A DNA stretch of 8,158 bases from Candidatus Tectimicrobiota bacterium (lineage in GTDB: Bacteria; JACPSX01), in NCBI GenBank assembly GCA_016193065.1, contig JACPSX010000267.1, positions 1 to 8,158 of the forward strand. The letters are read 5' to 3'. A program made the translations under genes and the position numbers. Below, piece by piece: positions 1-7,943 of this stretch (positions are counted from its first letter, which is position 1; each line of letters begins with the position of its first letter). Under the pieces are notes generated by a model that ran no database searches, was not told the origin of the DNA, and saw nothing but the letters and a program-made list of their open reading frames with translations.

Positions 1-672
1 TCCGTCCACTTCAAGCTCCGCGTCAATCGCGTCCCGGGTGGTCCCGGGACTCGCGTCCACGATGACCCTCTGCTTGCCGAGCAGACTGTTGAGCAGGGAG
101 GATTTCCCTACGTTAGGCCTGCCGAGCAAAGCAACCCGGATACCCTCCGCTGGGGCTTCCTCCTGGATGGAGACGGACTTTATCCTGGCAACAACCTCGT
201 CCAGGAGCTCGGCGACCCCCTGCCCGTGTTCCGCGGAGACCGGTAAAAGGGGCTCTACACCCAAGGCGGAAAATTCCAGGGCGTACTTTTCCTTTTCCAC
301 TGTGTCTGTCTTGTTGATGACCACGAGGAATGGTTTCCCGTAGTGGCGCAGAAGATCCACGATCTCCCGGTCAATTGGTGTGAGGCCCTCGTTCAAATCA
401 AAAACGGCGAGGACCAGGTCCGCTTCCTCCACGGCCAGCAAGGTCTGTTCCAGGACCTGGGAATACAGGCCCTCTTGGGCGGGTCCCTCAAACCCTCCCG
501 TGTCCACCACGACGAACGGTGTCCCTTGCCATGAGATCGGTCCGTAATGGCGGTCTCGCGTTACCCCGGGTAGAGCCTCCACCAGGGCAGCGCGGCGGCC
601 GATGATGCGGTTGAACAGGGTTGACTTGCCGACATTCGGTCTTCCCACAATGGCAACGATTGGCTTTCTCAC
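1..672 (-). CDS. der: Ribosome-assembly GTPase Der (EngA), 5' part, cut by window edge
   Basis: Der is a tandem-domain GTPase that assists assembly of the large (50S) ribosomal subunit in the cytoplasm. The window holds 224 codons, covering the first G domain and the start of the second; the rest of G domain 2 and the KH-like domain lie beyond the left edge. Visible motifs: G1 GRPNVGKST near residues 10-18, the G3 region VVDTGGF, NKTD as G4, then a second G1 GRPNVGKSS near residue 190 followed by PGTTRDAI. Two P-loops in one chain are diagnostic of Der. The start is GTG at 670-672: an in-frame TAG lies only five codons upstream, no other start lies between it and the P-loop, and an AAGGGG ribosome site sits just before it. 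A promoter lies in the gap before the gene, so it can be transcribed separately from the amidase gene. The frame is intact throughout. Identification is secure from the motifs. Confidence 0.96.
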   Translation of the reverse strand, partial: MRKPIVAIVGRPNVGKSTLFNRIIGRRAALVEALPGVTRDRHYGPISWQGTPFVVVDTGGFEGPAQEGLYSQVLEQTLLAVEEADLVLAVFDLNEGLTPIDREIVDLLRHYGKPFLVVINKTDTVEKEKYALEFSALGVEPLLPVSAEHGQGVAELLDEVVARIKSVSIQEEAPAEGIRVALLGRPNVGKSSLLNSLLGKQRVIVDASPGTTRDAIDAELEVDG

Positions 673-726
673 GGGTCCCCTTGCCTAGAAACTGCTTTAA
701 GTTCCAAGGAATAAACCTTTATGGCT

Positions 727-755
727 ATTATACCTGAATGAGGGTAGGGAGTCAG
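727..755 (-). promoter_or_regulatory. Sigma-70-type promoter for der
   Basis: Read on the minus strand, the hexamer TATAAT (727-732) is a perfect -10 box. Seventeen bases upstream is CTGACT (750-755), which matches four of six positions of the TTGACA -35 consensus. Transcription would start near 720, giving a leader of about 48 bases before the GTG of der. It lies in the only gap between the amidase gene and der (673-786), which is AT-rich just downstream of the -10 box, unlike its surroundings. No T-tailed terminator for the amidase gene is seen in this gap, so read-through from upstream remains possible. The hexamers are seen; activity is inferred. Confidence 0.62.
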
Positions 756-786
756 ATCATCCGGGTACCGAACCGGTGGAGGGACC

Positions 787-1968
787 TCAGTTCGCGCGGC
801 TTGTCACCCGCTTGGATTCTTGTAGGAACATCTCAATGCCCTGGACGATTCCCTGGGCCAGCGCCTGCCGGTAAGCATCCTTCCTGAGGAGCTTTTCTTC
901 TTCCAAGTTGGTGATGAAAGAAACTTCGGTCAGGACGGCGGGCATCTCGGCTCCGACGAGGACGTAGAAAAGAGCCTCGCGGATTCCCAGATCCGAGCCG
1001 TTGTGGTTCAGTGACCGGGTTTCGTTGACCATGGCGCTTTGGACGGTCTGCGCCAGGAGGATTGACTCGTTGCTCTTGCTGGTCAGGACGAGATCTTTGA
1101 GGATGAGTTCGACCTCGCTCAGCTTGCGTCGGGAGGTCTTGTTCTCTCGGGCGGCCAGTTCCACTGCATCCTGGTCGGGGTTCATCCCCAGGCGGTAAGT
1201 CGAGATCCCTCTGGCCGTCTTTTTCGTGTTGGCGTTGGCGTGGATCGAAACGAAAAGGTCCGCCTTGTGGGAGTTGGCAATGGCCGTGCGCTCCTCCAGG
1301 GGTATGAACACATCCCCGCTTCGGGTGAGGAGGGTCTCGTAGCGACCGGTGGCGTCCAGGAGACGTTTCACCCGAAGGGAAATGTCGAGGACGACCTCCT
1401 TTTCCTCGAGCCTCCCGGGCCCGATGGCCCCCGGATCCTTGCCGCCGTGACCGGGGTCGATGACGATCTTGAGACGCCTTGCGGCAGTCCTCGCCTCCCC
1501 TACTTGGTCGGAGGGGGCCTTGCCATCCTTGCGCTTCACCTCAATAATGAGACGCGGCGGGTCCGGCAAAGAAAAGATCCGGTGCTCCCCCGGGCCGGCC
1601 AGATCGAGAACCACCCTGACCACTCCGGGCCTGTTTTCCGCCAGCCTGGCCTGGTCGATGATCCCATCGCCAATGGAGACAGTCTTCCAGGAAAGGGGGC
1701 GGGAGAGGTTGACTCCGAAGAGATCCACGTAAAGCCGAGGAGGATCGGACAGCCTGTGCCCTTCGAAGGGGACTTGCGCTTCCAGGTCAATCACGACTCG
1801 GGACGAGGATGAAGTGGGCTGATGGCGGATTCCGGTGATCCGGATCGGTTCACTTGTTCCAGAGGGCGGGTTGGGGCGGGGGGCGGCTGCTGCCTCGTCG
1901 ATCTGCAGCCCCGCGAGAAGGAGCCCGAGCACTATGAGAAAGGGTACGATCTTGCCTGGGTGCTTCAC
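787..1968 (-). CDS. N-acetylmuramoyl-L-alanine amidase, AMIN + Amidase_3
   Basis: A secreted zinc amidase (AmiC/AmiB type) that cleaves the bond between N-acetylmuramic acid and the stem peptide of peptidoglycan, typically during daughter-cell separation. Of 393 residues, 1-29 form a signal peptide (basic start, hydrophobic stretch at about 7-21, alanine-rich cleavage region at 26-29). An AMIN domain, which in this family targets the enzyme to the septum or cell wall, spans about 41-145. The Amidase_3 catalytic domain spans about 167-385. Likely zinc ligands are His174 (DPGHGGKDPGA), Glu189 (LEEKEVVLDI) and His243 (SIHANAN); the catalytic Glu is Glu348 in TEVSFITN. Residues of about 276-315 correspond to the inserted regulatory helix region of AmiB/AmiC homologues, which suggests activator control. 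The start is GTG; the ribosome site is weak (purine-rich AGGCAAGG directly before it), but the signal peptide requires this start or one very near it. It begins 23 bases after ahcY, so it is probably co-transcribed with metK-ahcY. Confidence 0.94.
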   Translation of the reverse strand: MKHPGKIVPFLIVLGLLLAGLQIDEAAAAPRPNPPSGTSEPIRITGIRHQPTSSSSRVVIDLEAQVPFEGHRLSDPPRLYVDLFGVNLSRPLSWKTVSIGDGIIDQARLAENRPGVVRVVLDLAGPGEHRIFSLPDPPRLIIEVKRKDGKAPSDQVGEARTAARRLKIVIDPGHGGKDPGAIGPGRLEEKEVVLDISLRVKRLLDATGRYETLLTRSGDVFIPLEERTAIANSHKADLFVSIHANANTKKTARGISTYRLGMNPDQDAVELAARENKTSRRKLSEVELILKDLVLTSKSNESILLAQTVQSAMVNETRSLNHNGSDLGIREALFYVLVGAEMPAVLTEVSFITNLEEEKLLRKDAYRQALAQGIVQGIEMFLQESKRVTSRAN

Positions 1969-1991
1969 CCTTGCCTGGTCCCCCCGCTCTG

Positions 1992-3185
<1,194 letters not shown>

Positions 3186-3189
<4 letters not shown>

Positions 3190-4379
3190 TTCTCCCCCAC
3201 GTATTCGTAAAGGCCTGCTTCTTTGCGCAGAATCTCCACCTTGTCGGTCTTCTCCCAGGTAAATTCCGGTTCGCTGCGGCCGAAGTGCCCGTAGACAGCG
3301 GTCTTGCGGAAAATGGGACGGCGCAGGTTCAGGGCTTTGATGATGCCGGCCGGCGTGAGCGGGAAAGTGCTGCGGACGAGGGTTTCGATCCTCTCCGGGG
3401 CAATCTTGCTGGTCCCGAAGGAGTCCACCATGAGCGACACGGGATCCGCCACGCCGATGGCGTAAGCCAGTTGGACCTCGCAGTGGTCGCAGATGCCGGC
3501 CGCCACCAGGTTCTTGGCAATATAGCGCGCCATGTAGGAAGCGGAGCGGTCCACTTTGCTGGGATCCTTTCCGGAAAAGGCTCCTCCTCCGTGGCTGCCG
3601 ACCCCCCCGTAGGTGTCCACGATGATCTTGCGTCCGGTGAGGCCGCAGTCTCCCATGGGGCCTCCAATGACGAAACGCCCGGTGGGATTCACGTGTACGA
3701 CAACCTCTTTGAAATCGATCAGGTGAGCAGGAATCGTCGGTTTGATCACCTGCTGGATGACATCCTCCCGGATCTGCAAGAGGTCTACCTCGGGGCTATG
3801 TTGGGTTGATACCACCAGGGTGGTTACCCGCAGGGGGTGGCTGTTCTCGTACTCAATGGTGACCTGGGTTTTACCGTCAGGCCGCAGGTACGGGAGGATC
3901 TCCTTTTTGCGGACATGGGCCAATCTCTGGGCCAGCTTGTGGGCCAGGGTGATCGGCAGGGGCATGAGTTCCTCGGTCTCGTTGGTCGCATAACCGAACA
4001 TGATTCCCTGATCCCCGGCGCCCTGCTCCTGGTGGAGTCCCTCGCCCTCGGTCACCCCTTGGGAGATGTCCGGGGATTGCTCGTGGATCGAGGTGATTAC
4101 CGAGCAGGTCTCACTGTCAAAGCCGTATTTTGCCCGCGTATACCCCACATCTCGGATCGTGTCCCGCGCCACCTGGGGGATGTCCGCGTAGGAAGACGTG
4201 GTGATCTCCCCTGCCACGAAGACGAGGCCGGTGGCCACGAGCGTTTCGCAGGCCACGCGGCCGTACGGGTCCTTTGCGTAGATGGCATCCAGAACCGCAT
4301 CGGAGATCTGGTCCGCAATCTTGTCGGGGTGCCCCTCGGTCACCGACTCCGACGAGAACAAAAATCGCTGGGATCGCAT
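3186..4379 (-). CDS. metK: S-adenosylmethionine synthetase
   Basis: MetK makes S-adenosylmethionine, the main methyl donor, from methionine and ATP in the cytoplasm, releasing phosphate and pyrophosphate. The 397-residue protein has the usual length for bacterial MetK. Visible signatures: GHPDK at residues 16-20 (His17 is the catalytic-loop histidine), the hexapeptide region [12 protein letters not shown] at 120-131, and the glycine-rich loop [16 protein letters not shown] at 264-279. The frame stays open upstream to 4739, but that extension overlaps ptsI and has no family resemblance. The ATG at 4377-4379 is preceded by a strong GGAGGAG ribosome site (4385-4391) five bases away, and the protein then starts right at the conserved N terminus. 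Its TGA overlaps the ATG of ahcY by 4 bases (ATGA), indicating translational coupling. It lies 125 bases after ptsI, with two stem-loops in between. Confidence 0.97.
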
Positions 4380-4455
4380 TCTTACTCCTCCGCCTATGGG
4401 GGTCCAAATCCAAAAGTAAAGCAACCGTTCACTCTTCGCGACATCCGGAAAGGCG

Positions 4456-4478
4456 CGCCAATGGTAACACAATTGGCG
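4456..4478 (-). other. Stem-loop in metK leader (7-bp perfect stem)
   Basis: A perfect inverted repeat has arms CGCCAAT (4456-4462) and ATTGGCG (4472-4478) around a nine-base loop. In the minus-strand transcript it is followed by a pyrimidine-rich stretch (CGCCTTTCC) but no true T-run, so it is a poor candidate for an intrinsic terminator. One base separates it from the next stem-loop, so the two helices could stack. Confidence 0.5.
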
Positions 4479-4479
4479 A

Positions 4480-4495
4480 CCGGGTGCAAACCCGG
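4480..4495 (-). terminator. Stem-loop just after ptsI, possible weak terminator
   Basis: A perfect 6-bp GC-rich stem, CCGGGT (4480-4485) with ACCCGG (4490-4495), closes a four-base loop. It lies about ten bases after the ptsI stop codon, the usual place for a 3'-end hairpin. No T-tract follows it on the minus strand, so it may act as an mRNA 3'-end stabiliser or part of a larger leader structure rather than as an intrinsic terminator. Confidence 0.35.
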
Positions 4496-4504
4496 CGGGG
4501 GAGG

Positions 4505-6241
4505 TCAGTGAAAGCGCAGACCGAAACGCCGGGAGGCTTCCTGTTTCAGGTAATCTCTGACCTCTGCGCCCGTGGGCAGATGGAGGGTTTGGGCGGCAAC
4601 CTCCCGGGCTCCGGAAAACGAAAGAGAACGCAAGACCTGCTTCATCCTGGGGATGAAGAGAGGATTCATGCTGAGCTCGTCCAGCTCCAGCCCCAGAAGA
4701 ATGATGGCATTCAAGGGGTCTCCGCTCATTTCCCCGCAAAGGTCGACCCAGAGTCCCCGGTTGTGGGCGGCTTGAACCACGGAATGGATGCTCCTCAGGA
4801 TGCTGGGATGAAGGGGGTCGTAGAGGTAGGCTACCTCTTCGTTGACCCGGTCAATGGCGAGGCTGTACTGGCTTAAGTCGTTCGTGCCGATGCTGAAGAA
4901 GTCTGACTCCCGAGCCAGAAGATCTGCGATGACGACGGCGGAGGGAGTTTCGATCATCACCCCGACCTTCAGGTCGGAATCGAATGGAATGCCCGAATGC
5001 CGCAGCTCTTCTGCCGTTTCGGCGAGAATTTCCCGGGCCCGACGCAGCTCCTCGACCCCGGAGATCAGCGGGAACATGAGCCTCAACTTTCCATAATGAC
5101 TGGCCCGCAGAATGGCCCGGAGCTGGGCTTTGAAAAGGGCAATTTCCTTCAGGCAGAAGCGGATGGCCCGGAGCCCCAGGGCCGGGTTGAGCCCTCCACC
5201 AAGCGGAGGAGGAGAGAGAAATTTGTCCCCCCCTAGATCCACAGTCCGGATGACGGCGAAATGTGGATGGACCATCTGGGCGATCTTTCGGTATTCCTGG
5301 AACTGCTCTTCCTCGGAGGGCAGGGTGCGGCGGTTGATGAACAGGTATTCGGTCCGGAACAGCCCGACCCCCTGGGCGCCATAAGTGAGGGCTGTCTCGA
5401 CCTCCTTCGCGTATTCAATATTGGCGGCGAGAATGATCTCCTTGCCGTCGAGGGTTCTGGGGGGTAGGTCCCTGAGCTCTTCGAGCTCATCCATTTGCGT
5501 GCGCAGGCGCACTTGCTTCGCCTTGTAGAACTCCAGCACATCCTGGCTTGGGCTGAGAATGACGATGCCCTCGTCCCCGTCAATCAAAATCAAATCTCCG
5601 GTCTCGATTCTTTCGGAAATGTTCTTGAGGCCCACGACCGCGGGGATTTCCAGGGCCCGAGCCATGATGGCCGTGTGGGAGGTGGCGCTGCCTATGTCCG
5701 TGGCGAATCCCAGGACCTTTTCCTTGGTGAGCTGCAACGTGTCGGCGGGGGTCAGGTCATGAGAGATCAGGATGACCGGCTCCTTGAAGCCGGCCAGGAG
5801 GTCGGGCGCCTGGCCCAGCAGGTTGTGGAGAATCCGCCCGCCGACCTGCTCTACATCCCGGCGCCGCTCCTTGATGTACTCGTCGGCCACCTCGTCAAAG
5901 ACCTTGATGAAGTGATCGAGGGCTCTCCTGAGGGCCCATTCGGCATTGATGCGAAACTGGGAGATCGCTTCCGTTGCGGTCTTGACGAAGGTGGGATCGT
6001 CCAGGATCAGGATGTGGGTGTCCAGGATGTAGGTGTGCTCCTGTCCGAGGTTGCGGACCAGGTGTGCGGAGATGGAAACGAGCTGGGAGCGGGAGCGGTC
6101 CACGGCCTCATGGAGGCGGGCGATTTCCGCTTCCACCTGTTCCGGGGAGATGGGGTACTCGGGAATCTCCATGGCGGGGCCGCGGAGAACGGCCGATTTG
6201 CCCCACACCACGCCGGGTGAAACGCCGATCCCCTTGAGCAT
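4505..6241 (-). CDS. ptsI: PTS enzyme I (phosphoenolpyruvate-protein phosphotransferase)
   Basis: Enzyme I takes phosphate from phosphoenolpyruvate onto a histidine and passes it to HPr, the entry step of the phosphotransferase relay in the cytoplasm. At 578 residues it has the usual EI length (E. coli 575). The HPr-binding and phosphohistidine domain fills roughly the first 225 residues, with active His189 in [12 protein letters not shown]. The PEP-binding TIM-barrel domain follows, with Arg296 in GLFRTEYL, the signature [13 protein letters not shown] at about 447-459, and catalytic Cys502 in LCGEMSGDP. His189, Arg296 and Cys502 fall at the same numbers as in E. coli EI, so the protein is almost collinear with it. 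The ATG start follows ptsH by 9 bases, with a GAGGAGGG ribosome site (6245-6252) overlapping the ptsH stop codon, which suggests coupled translation. No nitrogen-PTS GAF domain is present at the N terminus, so this is not the PtsP form. Confidence 0.97.
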   Translation of the reverse strand: MLKGIGVSPGVVWGKSAVLRGPAMEIPEYPISPEQVEAEIARLHEAVDRSRSQLVSISAHLVRNLGQEHTYILDTHILILDDPTFVKTATEAISQFRINAEWALRRALDHFIKVFDEVADEYIKERRRDVEQVGGRILHNLLGQAPDLLAGFKEPVILISHDLTPADTLQLTKEKVLGFATDIGSATSHTAIMARALEIPAVVGLKNISERIETGDLILIDGDEGIVILSPSQDVLEFYKAKQVRLRTQMDELEELRDLPPRTLDGKEIILAANIEYAKEVETALTYGAQGVGLFRTEYLFINRRTLPSEEEQFQEYRKIAQMVHPHFAVIRTVDLGGDKFLSPPPLGGGLNPALGLRAIRFCLKEIALFKAQLRAILRASHYGKLRLMFPLISGVEELRRAREILAETAEELRHSGIPFDSDLKVGVMIETPSAVVIADLLARESDFFSIGTNDLSQYSLAIDRVNEEVAYLYDPLHPSILRSIHSVVQAAHNRGLWVDLCGEMSGDPLNAIILLGLELDELSMNPLFIPRMKQVLRSLSFSGAREVAAQTLHLPTGAEVRDYLKQEASRRFGLRFH

Positions 6242-6250
6242 CTGCCCTCC

Positions 6251-6520
6251 TCAATCATGCTCGCCGAACTTGCCGTTCACCAGGTCAACGAGCGCCTTGA
6301 CCGCCTCTTCTTCATCTTCCCCACCGGCGCTGATCTTCACTGTGGCGCCCTCAGCCGCAGCCAGCATCAGAATGCCCATGATGCTCTTCCCGTTGGCCTG
6401 CTGCCCTCCCCTCTCCAGGGTGATGCCCGAGCGGAACCCAGTGGCCAGCTTGACGAATTTCGCGGCAGCACGGGCATGGAGTCCGAGTCTGTTTCGTATG
6501 GTCGCCTCGGCGGTGTGCAC
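6251..6520 (-). CDS. ptsH: Phosphocarrier protein HPr
   Basis: HPr is the small phosphocarrier between enzyme I and EIIA proteins. The 89-residue product fits the family (85-90). The phosphorylated His15 lies in NRLGLHARAAAKF, and Ser46 lies in NGKSIMGILML, the site modified by HPr kinase/phosphorylase; both residues are at their canonical numbers. Having Ser46 here together with hprK in the same cluster indicates that the regulatory serine phosphorylation is used. The start is GTG at 6518-6520, with a GAGGAAG ribosome site a few bases upstream. This start gives the normal N terminus, about seven residues before the first conserved segment. It is separated from the EIIA gene by 108 bases, which contain a hairpin, and lies 9 bases before ptsI. 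The short acidic C-terminal tail (GEHD) is unremarkable. Confidence 0.96.
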   Translation of the reverse strand: MHTAEATIRNRLGLHARAAAKFVKLATGFRSGITLERGGQQANGKSIMGILMLAAAEGATVKISAGGEDEEEAVKALVDLVNGKFGEHD

Positions 6521-6628
6521 GGATCTTCCTCTCGTTTGCCGGACAAAGATGGGTCCGGTTGATTGCTGGGGCTTCGGAAGGTTCCGGCAGGAAAGGGAAA
6601 TCAGCCGGGAGGGACCATGGGCCTCCGG
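6521..6628 (-). other. EIIA-ptsH intergenic spacer with hairpin 6539-6558
   Basis: This 108-base spacer is the only loose junction in the PTS cluster. It contains a perfect inverted repeat, CCGGAC (6539-6544) with GTCCGG (6553-6558) around an eight-base loop, ending about 18 bases before the ptsH start codon. No T-run follows it, so it is not an obvious terminator. It could influence ptsH translation or mark an RNA-processing site; that is inference. I saw no open frame with a ribosome site in the spacer and no clear promoter. Confidence 0.4.
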
Positions 6629-7054
6629 TCAGGATTTCTCCTTTTCCCCTTCTTTCTTGCGGGACAGCAGGCTGCTGGCCACGGAGATGTGCTTTTGCCC
6701 GTATTCCCGAATGAATTCCGCCATCTCGCGCAGGTTACCGGTCCCGCGGTAAAACGGGAGCTTGATCAACATGGGGAGATTGACTCCCGAGACCACTTCC
6801 ACATTCCTTTCCCCGAGGAAAGAAAGACTCAGGTTTGAGGAAGTCCCGCCGAACATGTCGGTGAAAATGAGAGCTCCTTCCCCCTGATCCACGGCGTCCA
6901 GTGCCGCCGCAATTTTCGCGCGCCCCGATTCGGGGTTGTCTTTGGAATTGATGGAAACCGCCAGGGTATTTTCCAGGGGTCCCACGACGAGCTCGGCCGC
7001 CTTCAAAAGTTCCTGAGCCAGATTGCCATGGCAGATGATCACTGTGCCGATCAT
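6629..7054 (-). CDS. Stand-alone EIIA-Man-type PTS protein
   Basis: A 141-residue protein of the mannose-family EIIA fold, which accepts phosphate from HPr. The active histidine is His9 in IICHGNLAQELLKAAE, matching His10 of E. coli ManX. Asp66 in FTDMFGGTSSN matches the conserved aspartate next to the active site, and GVNLPML (90-96) is the family's third conserved segment. Unlike E. coli ManX there is no linker or EIIB domain: the chain ends after the EIIA fold in a short charged tail (about 131-141, rich in Lys and Glu). No EIIB, EIIC or EIID gene is nearby, so in this hprK-rapZ-ptsH-ptsI context it probably serves as a regulatory phosphate acceptor whose partner is unknown. The ATG is preceded by a GGGGGAGAGG ribosome site, and the gene lies 13 bases after rapZ. 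Confidence 0.92.
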   Translation of the reverse strand: MIGTVIICHGNLAQELLKAAELVVGPLENTLAVSINSKDNPESGRAKIAAALDAVDQGEGALIFTDMFGGTSSNLSLSFLGERNVEVVSGVNLPMLIKLPFYRGTGNLREMAEFIREYGQKHISVASSLLSRKKEGEKEKS

Positions 7055-7067
7055 GGAGCCTCTCCCC

Positions 7068-7934
7068 CTATTCCTTGTTAATGTCCCGGTGATAGAGGAT
7101 CGTAGCGTACCCCAGCTTGTCGATCAACGACTTCAGCGACTCACCGATGCTGACGGAGCGATGTTTCCCGCCCGTGCAGCCCAGGGCGATGGTGAGATAA
7201 GTTTTCCCTTCCTTTTCGTAAAACGGGAGCAGGTAGGAGATCAGGTCGTACAGGCGGTGTAGAAAGGTCTGGGACGTTTCCGGAGAAAGAACGTAGTCTC
7301 GGACCTTCGGGTGCTGCCCCGTCAAGGGTCGCAGTTCCTCGACGAAGTGCGGGTTCGGCAGGAACCGGACATCAAACACCAGGTCCGCGTTGTACGGGAG
7401 CCCGTGCTTGTAGCCGAAGGAAATGATGGAAATGGTGGGGCTCTTCTGGCGATCACGGGAGCCATAGCGGGTGATCAGCAGGTCCCGGAGCTGGTGCGGG
7501 GTGTAGTCCGAAGTATCGATGATCTCGTCGGCTTGTTCCCGGATGTCCCGCAGCATCTGGGTTTCGAGGCGGATCCCCTCCAGGACTGAAATCGACTCGG
7601 CCAGGGGATGTTTGCGACGGGTTTCATTGTAGCGCCGCAGCAATGCCTCCTCGCTCGATTCCAGGAACAGGATCTTCACATCATGTCCTTGTTCGCGCAG
7701 CTTTTGGACGTTGCTGAAGATCTGGGGGAAGAATTCCCGTTCCCGGACGTCGAGGACGACGGCGATGCGGCCCATTCCGGTGTCTGCCTGGGCGCACAGG
7801 ATCGCAAAGGTCGGCAGCAAGCTGGGGGGAAGGTTGTCGACGCAGAAATAACCGAGATCTTCGAAGGCCTTGATGGCTACGCTCTTCCCGGAACCCGAAA
7901 GGCCGCTCACGACGAGTACGGAAATCGGATGCAT
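7068..7934 (-). CDS. rapZ: RapZ/YvcJ family nucleotide-binding protein
   Basis: RapZ proteins have an N-terminal P-loop domain and a C-terminal domain. In E. coli RapZ binds the small RNA GlmZ and directs its cleavage by RNase E, controlling GlmS and amino-sugar synthesis; the Bacillus homologue YvcJ hydrolyses GTP. The 288-residue product matches family length. Walker A is GLSGSGKS at residues 11-18, followed by the conserved FEDLGYFCVDNLPP. The C-terminal domain shows SFGYKHGLPYNADLVFDVRF (172-191) and GCTGGKHRSV (252-261), both family hallmarks. The chain ends in HRDINKE, without the basic RNA-binding tail I recall from the E. coli protein, so GlmZ-like RNA binding should not be assumed. 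The ATG follows hprK by 9 bases, with a GAGGG ribosome site overlapping the hprK stop region. Placement between hprK and the PTS genes is a known arrangement in Gram-negative bacteria. Confidence 0.95.
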   Translation of the reverse strand: MHPISVLVVSGLSGSGKSVAIKAFEDLGYFCVDNLPPSLLPTFAILCAQADTGMGRIAVVLDVREREFFPQIFSNVQKLREQGHDVKILFLESSEEALLRRYNETRRKHPLAESISVLEGIRLETQMLRDIREQADEIIDTSDYTPHQLRDLLITRYGSRDRQKSPTISIISFGYKHGLPYNADLVFDVRFLPNPHFVEELRPLTGQHPKVRDYVLSPETSQTFLHRLYDLISYLLPFYEKEGKTYLTIALGCTGGKHRSVSIGESLKSLIDKLGYATILYHRDINKE

Positions 7935-7943
7935 CTCTTGCCC

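Larger units (their letters stand above)
4380..4504 (-). promoter_or_regulatory. metK leader / ptsI-metK intergenic region
   Basis: A 125-base gap separates the ptsI stop from the metK start. Directly after ptsI it holds two adjacent perfect stem-loops (4480-4495 and 4456-4478), and directly before metK a strong ribosome site. Between them, about 4392-4455, there is a more AT-rich stretch in which I could not find a convincing -35/-10 pair. I compared it by eye with the SAM-I, SAM-II and SAH riboswitch core sequences, which would make sense before metK-ahcY, and saw no match. The region may still hold a promoter, an attenuator or an unrecognised regulatory RNA; that is inference from its position and structure only. 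Confidence 0.4.

Noticed and set aside
1240-1812. Plus-strand open frame of 190 codons opposite the amidase gene
   Set aside because: It is antisense to the conserved catalytic and AMIN coding sequence and has no ribosome site or family resemblance.
4380-4504. SAM or SAH riboswitch before metK-ahcY
   Set aside because: The position is right, but no recognisable SAM-I, SAM-II or SAH core sequence is visible by eye; it is kept only as an unassigned structured leader.
4380-4739. Upstream extension of metK to a start at 4739 (517-codon version)
   Set aside because: The extra 120 residues overlap the 3' end of ptsI and have no family resemblance, while the ATG at 4377-4379 has a strong ribosome site and gives the normal MetK N terminus.
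5495-6220. Plus-strand open frame of 241 codons opposite ptsI
   Set aside because: It is fully antisense to the conserved N-terminal half of enzyme I and shows no recognisable domain; it is a shadow of ptsI codon usage.
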